Shown: one piece after another, positions 6,788 through 14,907 of the stretch
Layout of the letters: every line of letters begins with the position of its first letter
Position numbering within the stretch: position 1 is the first letter of the stretch
Assembly: GCA_904501765.1 (NCBI GenBank)
Contig: CAJGCM010000029.1
Span: forward strand, 1 to 18,252
DNA from: an uncultured Clostridia bacterium
GTDB lineage: Bacteria; Bacillota; Clostridia; Oscillospirales; CAG-272
Direction of reading: 5' to 3'
DNA length: 18,252 nucleotides
The notes under the pieces: model-generated
Told to the model about the DNA's origin: nothing
Seen by the model: only the letters and a program-made list of their open reading frames with translations
Database searches by the model: none
Translations under genes and position numbers: made by a program

Positions 6788-7873
6788 TCAGAGTAAAATC
6801 AGTTCTTGGAGTGAAATAATTCTGACTCCCTCATCACCCGCACGCTTAAGAGCTGTGTATTCCGCCGCAGAGGCTGTAACGATAATGCTCTCTCCCAAGG
6901 ACTTTGCGTTGGAAATGCGACGCTTTGCAACCTGCTTTATAACCTCAGGACAATATTCCGCCATAAGTATGTTTCCTGCAAATACGGTTTCCGCTCTGTT
7001 AAGATGCATCTCATGAAGGGTTGCGAAAGCTGAAATAACCCGTCTTGCCTCTTCCGTTTCCTGAAGGTCTCGGGAGAGCTGATACGGATCCTGAAAAACT
7101 ACGGTAAGACCGCTGTCGCATTTTGCGATTTTACCTGAGTCACAAAGCTCCGCAAGGAAGGCGGTGAAGGTATAAACCTTTGCTGAAACCTCGATACCGT
7201 ACTCCTTATAGGTTCTTTTAATAACCTTAGCATCGGAGGGCTCGAGGACAATAACAGTGTCAAATTCCGACATCTGTTCAGCCGCCTTTGTCATCTGCTC
7301 CTTCGCTTCTTCTGCCGCTCCAATAAGGAAATCAAGCTCTGCTCCCGAGGCAGCTTCACCTTCAAGAAGAGTGAAATTAACTCCGGCTTTTTCAAGAGCC
7401 TCAATAGCCTTAACACCCTGCTCCGGCGCCATATATCTCGTATCCGTTCCAAGATAGAGAAGCGTAGGAGTTTTCTCCTTGTGTCTTCTTATCGCATTAA
7501 GCAAGCATTCGCACACATCTTTCTTGCCATAGGCGTTACCCGTGTCAAGACAGTTATCAACAAGACGGCTTATATATTCGGGAAGAGTACCCTCGAGAGC
7601 TGCCTCAAGGCGTACCTCTTTTGTGAACAGAACGGGGTCCCAGCCTGTTACACAGTCGTGTACGCAAGCCCCGCAGGTTGCGCATTCGTAAATATTATCA
7701 ATTATTTCCTCAAGCTTTATTGCCTCGCGGTTAACAAGTGAAATGCCGAGAGCTCTTGCTCTTGCGGTGTTTCTTTCGTGCCCCGTTGCGTTGCCAATGG
7801 GGCATATATGATGACACATCCAGCAAAAACGGCAGGAATCAACGTGTTCTTTACATTTATCGGATAAATTCAT
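6788..7873 (-). CDS. GlcF-like (Fe-S)-binding protein lacking CCG cysteines
   Basis: 361 residues. The N-terminus carries two complete [4Fe-4S] motifs: C14xxC17xxC20xxxC24-P and C64xxC67xxC70xxxC74, the ferredoxin domain of GlcF, LldE/LutA and HdrD relatives. The rest aligns by pattern with the two CCG domains of that family, yet the expected cysteines are gone. The first CCG position reads EAASG (173-177), the matching C-x-x-C reads EPSDA (211-215), the second-domain DPC reads DPY (262-264), and the last reads TASAAEY. It should therefore carry electrons through the two cubane clusters but not hold the non-cubane cluster or quinone-site features. It probably links the adjacent FAD dehydrogenase to the ETF. 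AAGGAG lies about 9 nt before the start, and the dehydrogenase stop is 27 nt upstream. Confidence 0.87.
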   Translation of the reverse strand: MNLSDKCKEHVDSCRFCWMCHHICPIGNATGHERNTARARALGISLVNREAIKLEEIIDNIYECATCGACVHDCVTGWDPVLFTKEVRLEAALEGTLPEYISRLVDNCLDTGNAYGKKDVCECLLNAIRRHKEKTPTLLYLGTDTRYMAPEQGVKAIEALEKAGVNFTLLEGEAASGAELDFLIGAAEEAKEQMTKAAEQMSEFDTVIVLEPSDAKVIKRTYKEYGIEVSAKVYTFTAFLAELCDSGKIAKCDSGLTVVFQDPYQLSRDLQETEEARRVISAFATLHEMHLNRAETVFAGNILMAEYCPEVIKQVAKRRISNAKSLGESIIVTASAAEYTALKRAGDEGVRIISLQELILL

Positions 7874-7900
7874 TTTACTTTTCTCCTTTTCTTCGCAGAC

Positions 7901-9337
7901 TTATATTCCCAGCTTGAAGGGATTCATAATTCCGTTGGGGTCAAGCTGCTTTTTAAGCCCCTCAAACACCTGCATAGCAGGACCGTACTGCTCCTTCATA
8001 AGACGCCCGAGCTTTATGCCTACGCCGTGGTGGTCGTTCACAACTCCTCCGTGGGCAAGAGCAGCTCTTACGCCGCAGGTCCACACTGCCTGGTGAAGAC
8101 GGAGAGCCTCCACAGGATCCTCGGGGACGTCCTTTCCGTCTATGATAAATCGGTCGTAAACCATAGCGCCCCACTCATACCAGTGTGAGAAGTGCGCAAT
8201 AAATTTAGCCTGTGGGAAATTGGTTTCAATGGCGTTTTTCATAGCCCAGTAAATCTCTTCAATCTTACCGTAGGGAGCTATGGTGTCCATAGTGCCAAAC
8301 ATCTGGGGGATATCCATCATATGACCGGGATAGAAGAAGGTAATCTTTTCCTTCCACCATTTTTCACCGTATTCGCTGCCGAGGTCCTCTGCACCGTATT
8401 TTGCAAAGGTGTCAAGTAGTATCTTCTCCTCAACATCAACCATCTCGCGGCAGCCCTCGTATGCAATATTCATAAATGCGCCTTTGCGCTCAACGCCTAC
8501 GATTTTTTTAATGAGAGATGCTGTTTCGGCTTCGTCGTAAAGACGCATAACAGAGGGCTTGAATTTTTGAAGAAGCTCGCGACTTGCCTTGAAGGCGGCG
8601 GACAAATCCTGGAACAAAAATCCGCGGAAGCGCCTATCCTCAGGCTGGTCGAATATACGAATCTGCGCCTTTGTTATAATGCCTAAAGTACCCTCAGAGC
8701 CTATGAAAATCTGGTTAAGGTCGGGGCCTGCCGCATGCTTTGGAGCAGGAGATGTGGTAATAATATCACCGTTTGGAAGAACTACCTCCATCTTTAGCAC
8801 CATATCGTCTATTTTTCCGTATTTTGTGGAGCAAACGCCGATTCCTCTGTGGGCGAGGAATCCGCCTACGGTGGAGCAGGTAAGGCTCGAGGGATAATGC
8901 ATAGTAGCCTTTCCAACCTCGTTAGCCGCCCATTCTATATGCTTATAAATAGCGCCCGTTCCGCATTCTATGTACATTCCCTCGGTATTAACCTCGTATA
9001 TTTGGTTCATTCTTTTGGTATCAAGAATTATACCGCCGCAAACGGGAATAGCTCCTCCCTGCGTGCCGCCTCCGGCGCCCCAGGTGGTAACGGGAATTTT
9101 GTAATAGTTAGCAATTTTTACTACCTTGGAAACCTCTGTCGCATCCTTGGGGCAAACGATAAAATCCGCCTCTGGCATACGGCAGCCTCTGTCAGCCCAC
9201 ATACGTGAAAGCCAGTAATAGTCAACGCTGTGAGTTACCTTATCTATGGCTCTGGTTGAGCAGTTTTCCTTACCGACTGCATCCTCAAGCTCCGTAAGAA
9301 TCATTGAAAATAAAAACTCGTTCATCTGATATTGCAT
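7901..9337 (-). CDS. FAD-binding hydroxy-acid dehydrogenase, GlcD/LctD type
   Basis: 478-residue flavoprotein of the VAO/PCMH superfamily. The FAD pyrophosphate motif is TTWGAGGGTQGGAIP (84-98), followed by GGIILDTKRMNQI. The second half of the FAD domain shows GGFLAHRGIG and FIGSEGTLGI (211-220). The C-terminal cap ends with HHGVG (436-440) and LDPNGIMNPFKLG (465-477), as in GlcD, D-lactate dehydrogenases and alkyl-DHAP synthase relatives. The family oxidises 2-hydroxy acids such as D-lactate or glycolate; the true substrate is unknown. A GlcF-like protein follows directly and a fused ETF ends the operon, an arrangement like acetogen LDH/Etf complexes, so ETF-coupled oxidation is likely. No signal peptide is seen. 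CGGAG precedes the start by 10-11 nt, 27 nt after the isomerase stop. Confidence 0.88.
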   Translation of the reverse strand: MQYQMNEFLFSMILTELEDAVGKENCSTRAIDKVTHSVDYYWLSRMWADRGCRMPEADFIVCPKDATEVSKVVKIANYYKIPVTTWGAGGGTQGGAIPVCGGIILDTKRMNQIYEVNTEGMYIECGTGAIYKHIEWAANEVGKATMHYPSSLTCSTVGGFLAHRGIGVCSTKYGKIDDMVLKMEVVLPNGDIITTSPAPKHAAGPDLNQIFIGSEGTLGIITKAQIRIFDQPEDRRFRGFLFQDLSAAFKASRELLQKFKPSVMRLYDEAETASLIKKIVGVERKGAFMNIAYEGCREMVDVEEKILLDTFAKYGAEDLGSEYGEKWWKEKITFFYPGHMMDIPQMFGTMDTIAPYGKIEEIYWAMKNAIETNFPQAKFIAHFSHWYEWGAMVYDRFIIDGKDVPEDPVEALRLHQAVWTCGVRAALAHGGVVNDHHGVGIKLGRLMKEQYGPAMQVFEGLKKQLDPNGIMNPFKLGI

Positions 9338-9364
9338 TTTTCTTTATCTCCGTTTTATAAATAA

Positions 9365-10780
9365 TTATTTGTCAAGCGTGTCGTCTACCGAAAGATTCGG
9401 GAAATATTTGCAGAACTCTTTAATTTCTTTTCTGAAATCCCCCTCAATTTCAACGAAATGGTGAATATAAGGTCCGTCGATAATGCGGTCCTCCACAGCT
9501 TGAAGATTCGGGAACTCTCCCCAGATATAAGTGCCGTGTGTCCTCGGACCTTCAGTTGTTTTGCAAAGCAGGGGGAGAATCATATATTTCCCGCTTTCCT
9601 GGTCAAGCCTTGCTACGGTGTACGTGCCGTCCTTCGCTCTGAACCATGAGCGCTGGTTAACAAGCCTCGCTTCGCTGTCGGGACCCTCGGTAGCCTTCTG
9701 TGACAGAGGGAAGGGGCCGCAATGCCAGAGAAGCTCGGCGTTTTTGTTTTCAGGGTGCCTTACCGTGAATTCACCGAACAGAGGCTTTCCTTCGCCGAGA
9801 GTTGCGCATTTCAGAAGCGCCATAGTCAAGGTGCAATGCATATCACTCTCGCAGGAAACCATATATCCCATATCGTTAAGCAGTCCGTAAACCGTGCAGG
9901 GCGCAAAACCGTCAAACATAACGGGAGTCGCAGTCCAACATTCCGCCGAAATTACATCGAGCTTGAACTCCTCAAAAAGCTTTTTATACATCACCGTATA
10001 AGCTGCCATACGTTCAACGTATTTTGGCGTCAGCTCGTCAAGGGTGTAATTGTTGATAATGTACTCCTCTATTTCCCTCTTTTCCGGGTCGTCGCTGTCA
10101 AGGACTTTTTTCATTCTGTCCTCAATTACGGCAAAGTTTATGGGGATGATTTTTACGCCGAATTTTTCCATAAGCTCACCCTCGTTCCATATAACCGAGA
10201 AGAAGGGAGCGGGGCGGATGCCCACCTGACCAATCCTCATGCCCGAGAAATTCTTAACCATACAAGCAACTCTTACGAAGGATTCGAAGCCACTGCGGAA
10301 TTCCTCCGATTCAACACGGCAGCAGGGCAGGTGAGAGAACGGAATGTGATATCTCTGAAGCTGTCTTGACATACCGAAAAGACCGCACTGGGAATCGGTT
10401 GGACGCATACCGTCAATATAGTATTCGTCGTCAAGTGGCGCCCAAATGAGAAGCGGCTTTCCGATAGCCCTTGCAATATCGCAGGCAGCCTCCTCGTTCC
10501 CGAAATTGCAGTTGACGATAAATACCGCATCTACTTTTTCGGACTTGAATCGCTCTATAACCGCCGAAGCTGTTTCGTCGTCGAAAACGAGGTCGTGAAT
10601 TCCTATCCCGACGTTGTCAACAAAGCGCACCTTTTCTGTGGTAAAATTCTTTTTTATGTACTCACGGAATTTGTCACCGCGCTGCTCTGCGGAATACCAT
10701 GTAAGGAAGGTTCCCCTCGGTCTGTCAGTGGTATTTCTGCGCATAGTTACCAGCCCGATTTTTACACTGTAATCAAACAT
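9365..10780 (-). CDS. L-fucose/L-arabinose isomerase superfamily protein
   Basis: First gene of the operon, 471 residues from the chosen start. Patterns match the fucose/arabinose isomerase fold: a Rossmann-like N-terminal half (MFDYSVKIGLVTMRR, DAVFIVNCNFGNEE), then ISAECWTA, VSCESDMHCTL and YIHHFVEIEGD. The E, D and H of those three are the likely metal ligands, corresponding to the Glu, Asp and His ligands of FucI. The family interconverts aldoses and ketoses with Mn2+. It is shorter than classical FucI (about 590) and closer to AraA in length, and is a divergent member whose substrate cannot be assigned. The open frame extends 35 codons further up, but only the ATG at 10780 has a good site (GAGGTGG), and the upstream residues look non-coding. 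Confidence 0.8.
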   Translation of the reverse strand: MFDYSVKIGLVTMRRNTTDRPRGTFLTWYSAEQRGDKFREYIKKNFTTEKVRFVDNVGIGIHDLVFDDETASAVIERFKSEKVDAVFIVNCNFGNEEAACDIARAIGKPLLIWAPLDDEYYIDGMRPTDSQCGLFGMSRQLQRYHIPFSHLPCCRVESEEFRSGFESFVRVACMVKNFSGMRIGQVGIRPAPFFSVIWNEGELMEKFGVKIIPINFAVIEDRMKKVLDSDDPEKREIEEYIINNYTLDELTPKYVERMAAYTVMYKKLFEEFKLDVISAECWTATPVMFDGFAPCTVYGLLNDMGYMVSCESDMHCTLTMALLKCATLGEGKPLFGEFTVRHPENKNAELLWHCGPFPLSQKATEGPDSEARLVNQRSWFRAKDGTYTVARLDQESGKYMILPLLCKTTEGPRTHGTYIWGEFPNLQAVEDRIIDGPYIHHFVEIEGDFRKEIKEFCKYFPNLSVDDTLDK

Positions 10781-10875
10781 ATGCCACCTCAAAAAATTGT
10801 TAGTAAGAATGTAATTTGTCGCAGCCTCATACCTGTTGTATAACATAAATGCAACCAAAAATATCTTACACGAAT

Positions 10876-10904
10876 AGTTTAACATAGCAATGTCGGAAGT
10901 TCAA
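10876..10904 (-). promoter_or_regulatory. Candidate promoter of the nine-gene catabolic operon
   Basis: On the minus strand TTGAAC (10899-10904) and TAAACT (10876-10881) are 17 nt apart, with TGT just before the -10. The -10 matches only four of six positions. A second possible extended -10 (TGTTATACA) lies closer to the gene but has no good -35. The leader would be about 90 nt. It sits back-to-back with the rpiR promoter. Confidence 0.45.
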
Positions 10905-10913
10905 TACAGTAGG

Positions 10914-10927
10914 TGAAATTTTTTTCA
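10914..10927. promoter_or_regulatory. Candidate RpiR operator
   Basis: TGAAA-TTTT-TTTCA is an exact inverted repeat with a 4-nt centre, placed between the two divergent promoters, 9 nt from the -35 of the minus promoter and 6 nt from that of rpiR. A/T-rich GAAA/TTTC inverted repeats are typical of RpiR/MurR family sites. A T-rich palindrome can arise by chance, so this rests mainly on its position. Confidence 0.45.
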
Positions 10928-10933
10928 AAAACA

Positions 10934-10962
10934 TTGACTTTTTTTCATTCAGGTGGTAAAAT
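10934..10962 (+). promoter_or_regulatory. Promoter of the RpiR-type regulator
   Basis: TTGACT (10934-10939) and TAAAAT (10957-10962) are separated by exactly 17 nt, each matching the consensus at five positions. The predicted start near 10969 gives a 25-nt leader holding the AAAGGTG ribosome site. Confidence 0.7.
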
Positions 10963-10993
10963 AATGGAAATTCACTCCGCAGAAAGGTGAAAA

Positions 10994-11833
10994 ATGGAAT
11001 CGTTAGTACACAAAATAAGATTTATGTATAATCAAATGGGTCCCGGTGAACGAAAAATAGCCGAGTATTTGCTTGAACACACCGAGGAGCTTATAAATAC
11101 GTCCGTAAGTGAGCTTGCGGAGCGGTGCGGCTGCGGTGACGCTACGGTAGTAAGATTTTCGAGAAAGCTTGGCTTTGACGGATTCCAGGCAATGAAGATA
11201 GTATTTGCCGCCGAATTGAATACCACATCCACAATAAGCTCGGAAATCGAGAGAAGCGACAGCTGCCTCGAAATTTTCCGAAAAAGAATAAACGATATAT
11301 CCGTGGCTCTTTGGAGCACCGAATCGGTCCTTGACGGAAATAGCCTTGATAAGGCGGCGCGAATGATAATGGAAGCTAAGAGAATAGTTATTTTCGGACT
11401 TGGCAACTCTGCTTCAATAGTACAGGACGCGGCTCATAAATTTCTGCGCCTCGGTCTTAACGCCCAGAGCTGTTCGGACAACCATATGCAGGCGATAATA
11501 GCCTCTCACTTGGATAGGAGCAGTGTTGCGATAGGTGTTTCCCATTCCGGCTCCTCGCGCGATATAGTAGAAGCCTTGCGACTGTCAAAGGCGAGCGGCG
11601 CATCTACCGTGTGTATAACCAATTATTCGTCTTCCCCCATTGTCAGGGAGTCGGATGTAGCTCTGTTCACCAAATCCGAGGAAACAAAGCATTCGATTTT
11701 AGCTATGACCTCAAGAATAGCCCAGCTGGCAATTTTTGACGCTATTTACACTTACATAGTGGTTAATTCAAGCAAAAACGCCCGTAACGCAATATATAAC
11801 ACAGAGTATTCTTTACAAGATAAGAAATATTGA
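10994..11833 (+). CDS. RpiR/MurR-family transcriptional regulator
   Basis: 279 residues, the standard size. Residues 1-77 form the HTH_6 domain: GPGERKIAEYLLEH, then SVSELAERCGCGDATVVRFSRKLG, whose recognition helix is at about 48-60. A SIS sugar-phosphate-binding domain follows, with IFGLGNSA (133-140), GVSHSGSSRDIVEAL (181-195) and CITNYSSSP. Family members sense phosphosugars and act as repressors or activators. It is divergent from the nine-gene operon, with a palindrome between the two promoters, so it probably controls that operon in response to a phosphorylated intermediate made by one of the two kinases. The start is supported by AAAGGTG 4 nt upstream and the promoter before it. Confidence 0.92.
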   Translation: MESLVHKIRFMYNQMGPGERKIAEYLLEHTEELINTSVSELAERCGCGDATVVRFSRKLGFDGFQAMKIVFAAELNTTSTISSEIERSDSCLEIFRKRINDISVALWSTESVLDGNSLDKAARMIMEAKRIVIFGLGNSASIVQDAAHKFLRLGLNAQSCSDNHMQAIIASHLDRSSVAIGVSHSGSSRDIVEALRLSKASGASTVCITNYSSSPIVRESDVALFTKSEETKHSILAMTSRIAQLAIFDAIYTYIVVNSSKNARNAIYNTEYSLQDKKY

Positions 11834-11838
11834 CAAAG

Positions 11839-11886
11839 AAAAAACGGCGCCGCCCGAGGTGAATTTTCATGACAAACGTGCGGCGC
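11839..11886 (-). terminator. Bidirectional terminator between rpiR-type and araC-type genes
   Basis: GCGCCGC (11847-11853) pairs with GCGGCGC (11880-11886) around a 26-nt loop. Read on the minus strand the stem is followed by CG and six T (11839-11844), a good intrinsic terminator for the AraC-type gene. Read on the plus strand only TTTCGTATT follows, so it is weaker for rpiR. The two genes converge here. Confidence 0.65.
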
Positions 11887-11944
11887 TTTCGTATTAAATT
11901 TTCATGCAAGCCATGGGGCGTGTCGTCTTTTCGTTGCTAAAAGG

Positions 11945-12763
11945 CTATTCCGTCTTTGTATAATAAGAAGGGATATGACCTGTAATCTCCTTGAATTTTC
12001 TCGAAAAGTAAGAGAGGTTTTCAAATCCGGAGCTAAGCGCCGCTTCTGAAACGGAGCTTCCTTCCTTTATCATACGCTTTGCCAGTCGGCAGCGCATATT
12101 GTTTATAAATTCAAAAATCGTCTGTCCCGTAAATTCCTTGAATTCTCTTGAGAGATGGTACTTGCTGATGCCTATGTGAGAGGATAGGTTGTCGAGGGTT
12201 ATATATTCGGAAAGATTATCTTTTATGTACGTAATAGCAGATTTTACTCTTTTTGCGGAGGATAGCTCACTTTCCGAGCTGTCGGATTTTTCCGAGAGGT
12301 GATTTTTGCACAAATGGCATATCAGCTTCAGAACGGATAGCCGTATTTCGGGAGCTGTCCATAGCTGTCTGTCGTTTTTTGCGCCCTCGATTTTTTCGAT
12401 TACATCTTCAAAGATAACCTTCATTTCCTCGTCCTTGAATATCTCCGAGAAGTGCAGCTTCGTCATATCAATTCCGTTCTGCTTGCAAAACTCATTGTCT
12501 ATAATAAAGCAGTGGTAATTAATGCCTCCTTCACTTATAACCGAATGAATAGCATCGGAATTTACTATAGCGAAATCGTCCTTCTCAAAGCGGTAGCTTT
12601 CCATATTCAACAAGCACTGTCCATCTCCTTGGGTGCATAAAAGTATTTCAAGATTTTCGTGCCAGTTTGGCGAAGCATAGAGAAATTTTATCTTGTCCAA
12701 ATGGTAAACGAAGGGAAGAATGTCCTTTTCAATATTATGTATCTCATACGTAATGTCCTTCAT
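11945..12763 (-). CDS. AraC-family transcriptional regulator
   Basis: 272 residues. The N-terminal half (about 1-150) is a cupin-type sensor domain (SPNWHENLEILLCTQGDGQCLL). The C-terminal 100 residues are a double helix-turn-helix: YITLDNLSSHIGISKYHLSREFKEFTG followed by VSEAALSSGFENLSYFSRKFKEITGHIPS, the usual AraC signature. The family usually activates catabolic genes when it binds a sugar or related compound. It diverges from the three-gene module at 12925-15793 and probably controls that module. The start is well supported by GGAGGTGA 8-9 nt upstream. I could not find a convincing promoter of its own in the intergenic region. Confidence 0.92.
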   Translation of the reverse strand: MKDITYEIHNIEKDILPFVYHLDKIKFLYASPNWHENLEILLCTQGDGQCLLNMESYRFEKDDFAIVNSDAIHSVISEGGINYHCFIIDNEFCKQNGIDMTKLHFSEIFKDEEMKVIFEDVIEKIEGAKNDRQLWTAPEIRLSVLKLICHLCKNHLSEKSDSSESELSSAKRVKSAITYIKDNLSEYITLDNLSSHIGISKYHLSREFKEFTGQTIFEFINNMRCRLAKRMIKEGSSVSEAALSSGFENLSYFSRKFKEITGHIPSYYTKTE

Positions 12764-12822
12764 AAAATATTCACCTCCGGGTGCGTTTAGATTTTAAAAT
12801 CGCAATATTGTGTCAATTAAGG

Positions 12823-12838
12823 TCAATATAAATATTGA
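12823..12838. promoter_or_regulatory. Palindromic operator overlapping the -35 of the isomerase module
   Basis: TCAATAT-AA-ATATTGA is a perfect inverted repeat with 7-bp arms and a 2-nt centre. Its right arm overlaps the TTGATA -35 box of the downstream promoter. A related CAATATTG palindrome lies 20 nt upstream (12803-12810). AraC proteins more often bind direct repeats, so the binder could also be a different dimeric regulator. Confidence 0.45.
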
Positions 12839-12863
12839 TATTCGCTGTAAAATATTATACAAT
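12835..12863 (+). promoter_or_regulatory. Promoter of the isomerase-dehydrogenase-isomerase module
   Basis: TTGATA (12835-12840) and TACAAT (12858-12863) are exactly 17 nt apart, five of six matches each. The predicted start is near 12870, leaving a leader of about 55 nt. Confidence 0.6.
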
Positions 12864-12924
12864 TAAGACAGCTAAAAAGCAATAGAAAACAGAAATAAAA
12901 TATATGAAAAGTGAGGAATGTTTT

Positions 12925-13779
12925 ATGTACGATTTTCCCATCGGTGTAATTCTTGAGTCCTTTAGGCTCGAAAGAAGCGAGGCTATTAAAAAGGCTGCCG
13001 AGATAGGAGCTAACGGTATTCAGATGTATGCAACAAGCGGCGAAAATTCTCCCGAAAATCTTGATAAGGCGGCTCGCCGTGCGCTGCTTGACGAGGTAAA
13101 GGGACATGGGCTCAGATTTTCTGCTCTCTGCGGAGATCTCGGGCACGGTTTTGGTAACAGGGAGCTTAACGCTGAGCTTATCGAAAAGTCAAAGAGAATA
13201 GTGGATTTAGCACTTGAGCTTGAAACGAATATTGTCACCACGCACATAGGTGTTGTTCCTGAGGACCCGAGTCATGAGAGATACAAGATTATGCAAGAGG
13301 CGTGCTTCGCCTTAGCTTCTTATGCGGATAGCGTAGGCGCTCATTTTGCAGTAGAAACAGGACCCGAAACCTCTCTCGTACTAAAAGGTTTCCTTGATTC
13401 CCTCGGTTCCTCGGGTGTTGCGGTAAACCTTGACCCTGCAAACCTTTGTATGGTAACAGGTGATGACCCTGTTAAGGCTGTATATAATCTTAAGGATTAC
13501 ATAGTTCATACTCACGCAAAGGACGGCAACCTTCTTTACCGCGCCGCTCCCGAATATATATACGGCGTTCTCCATCCCATTCCTGCTGAAATAGCAGATA
13601 AGAAATTCTTTGAAGAGGTGCCTCTCGGAACCGGAAGCGTTGATTTCCCGAGATACCTTGCGGCTCTTGAGGATATAGGCTTCCGCGGATTCCTTACCAT
13701 TGAGAGGGAAGTGGGAGAAAACCCACAGAAGGATATTAAGACTGCCTATGATTTCCTCAAAGGCATCATTAACAAATAA
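12925..13779 (+). CDS. TIM-barrel sugar (phosphate) isomerase/epimerase
   Basis: 284 residues of the AP-endonuclease-2-like xylose isomerase fold. The probable divalent-metal ligands are E144 (FAVETGPE), D170 (VNLDPANL), H197 (IVHTHAKDG) and E260 (FLTIEREVG), the standard Glu-Asp-His-Glu set of this fold. The family includes IolE, IolI, hydroxypyruvate isomerase and sugar 3-epimerases; the exact reaction is not readable. I prefer the ATG at 12925 because GAGGA stands 7-8 nt before it, while an in-frame ATG 21 nt upstream has no ribosome site. It starts a three-gene unit, 24 nt before the dehydrogenase. It does not look like true IolE at the N-terminus. Confidence 0.85.
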   Translation: MYDFPIGVILESFRLERSEAIKKAAEIGANGIQMYATSGENSPENLDKAARRALLDEVKGHGLRFSALCGDLGHGFGNRELNAELIEKSKRIVDLALELETNIVTTHIGVVPEDPSHERYKIMQEACFALASYADSVGAHFAVETGPETSLVLKGFLDSLGSSGVAVNLDPANLCMVTGDDPVKAVYNLKDYIVHTHAKDGNLLYRAAPEYIYGVLHPIPAEIADKKFFEEVPLGTGSVDFPRYLAALEDIGFRGFLTIEREVGENPQKDIKTAYDFLKGIINK

Positions 13780-13803
13780 GATAAAATTGAAGGAGAATTT
13801 GAT

Positions 13804-14865
13804 ATGTCTAAGGTAAGAATTGGTATGATAGGGGCTGGTAATATTGCCAACACCCACCTTGACTCTTATAAGAAGGTAGCAGATGCGGAGATAGTTGCAA
13901 TATGCGATATCGACCCCGAAAGGCTTAAGGAAACCGCTGATAAATACGGCATTGAGAACAGATATAACAGTGTTGAAGAAATGCTCGCCGCAGGTCTTGA
14001 GCTTGATGCGGCAGACGTTTGCGTGTGGAACTGCAATCACGCCTCCTGCGCCATAAAGGCGCTTGATGCAGGGCTTAACGTGCTTTGTGAAAAGCCAATG
14101 GCTTATAACACGGAGCAGGCAGAGGCTATGCTCGAGGCGGCGAAGCGCAATAACAAGCTCCTTATGATAGGCTTCGTTATGAGATTCCAGTCTAAAACTA
14201 AAATAGCTACCGACTTTATAAATGGCGGCTTCCTTGGTGACGTTTACCACACTAAGGCTCATTACGTACGCCGTCACGGTAATCCCGGCGGTTGGTTTGC
14301 AAACAAGGAGCTTTCGGGCGGCGGTCCCGTAATAGACCTTGGAGTTCACGTAATTGACTGCACAAGATACCTTATGGGCTCACCAAAGCCCGTCAGCGTA
14401 TATGCCGTAGCATATGACAATATAGGTAAGCGTGACCACCTTAAAACTAACGTTGGTTGGATGCCCAAGAACGCAAAACCCACCGACCCGTGTACGGTTG
14501 AAGACTTTGCATCCGCTATTATAAGATACGAGGACGGCTCTTCAACTCAGCTTGAATGCTCTTACAGCATAAACGGAGAATCCAAAACCTACCTTCAAGC
14601 CTTCGGCACTAAGGCGGGTATGGACCTCACAGACGGAGTTAAGCTCTACGGTGAGTATAACGATTTCCTTGCAGACTTTAACATCAAGACAGCCAATTAC
14701 AAGGGAGAAGAGGATGCCTTCGTTGCTGAAATGACTCACTTTGTGGATTGTGTGCTTGGTAAGTGCGAATGTAAGGCAACAGCCGAGGACGGTGTTGCGG
14801 TTATGAAAATACTCGACGCAATTTATCTCTCTGCGGAAACAGGTCACGAGGTCGTTATAAAATAA
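13804..14865 (+). CDS. Gfo/Idh/MocA-family sugar dehydrogenase
   Basis: 353-residue NAD(P)-dependent oxidoreductase. The N-terminal Rossmann domain has GAGNIANTH (10-18) and the family CEKPMA motif with K97. The C-terminal domain carries GGGPVIDLGVHVID (172-185), where D178 and H182 are the likely catalytic pair with K97. Family members oxidise or reduce a secondary hydroxyl of sugars or inositols (IolG, glucose-fructose oxidoreductase, 3-keto-sugar formation). Flanking by two TIM-barrel isomerases suggests oxidation, rearrangement and later reduction or cleavage, as in inositol or C-glycoside metabolism; the substrate is unknown. GAAGGAG lies 8 nt before the start. No signal peptide is seen. 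Confidence 0.9.
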   Translation: MSKVRIGMIGAGNIANTHLDSYKKVADAEIVAICDIDPERLKETADKYGIENRYNSVEEMLAAGLELDAADVCVWNCNHASCAIKALDAGLNVLCEKPMAYNTEQAEAMLEAAKRNNKLLMIGFVMRFQSKTKIATDFINGGFLGDVYHTKAHYVRRHGNPGGWFANKELSGGGPVIDLGVHVIDCTRYLMGSPKPVSVYAVAYDNIGKRDHLKTNVGWMPKNAKPTDPCTVEDFASAIIRYEDGSSTQLECSYSINGESKTYLQAFGTKAGMDLTDGVKLYGEYNDFLADFNIKTANYKGEEDAFVAEMTHFVDCVLGKCECKATAEDGVAVMKILDAIYLSAETGHEVVIK

Positions 14866-14907
14866 GATAGGAAAAGAAGGGGGCGCCGTGCGTGATTCGG
14901 GTGGCAG

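Noticed and set aside
9722..10369. 215-codon open frame on the plus strand
   Set aside because: Antisense shadow of the fucose-isomerase-like gene with no domain signal.
10781..10885. N-terminal extension of the isomerase gene to an ATG at 10885
   Set aside because: The added 35 residues look non-homologous, cover the likely leader and promoter -10, and lack a ribosome site; GAGGTGG marks the ATG at 10780.
12925..13779. Naming the first TIM-barrel gene iolE
   Set aside because: Only fold-level motifs are shared; the N-terminal sequence does not match IolE as I remember it, and the fold covers many activities.
13381..14349. 322-codon open frame on the minus strand
   Set aside because: It overlaps the well-supported isomerase and Gfo/Idh/MocA genes on the opposite strand. 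The protein has no family pattern and no ribosome site.
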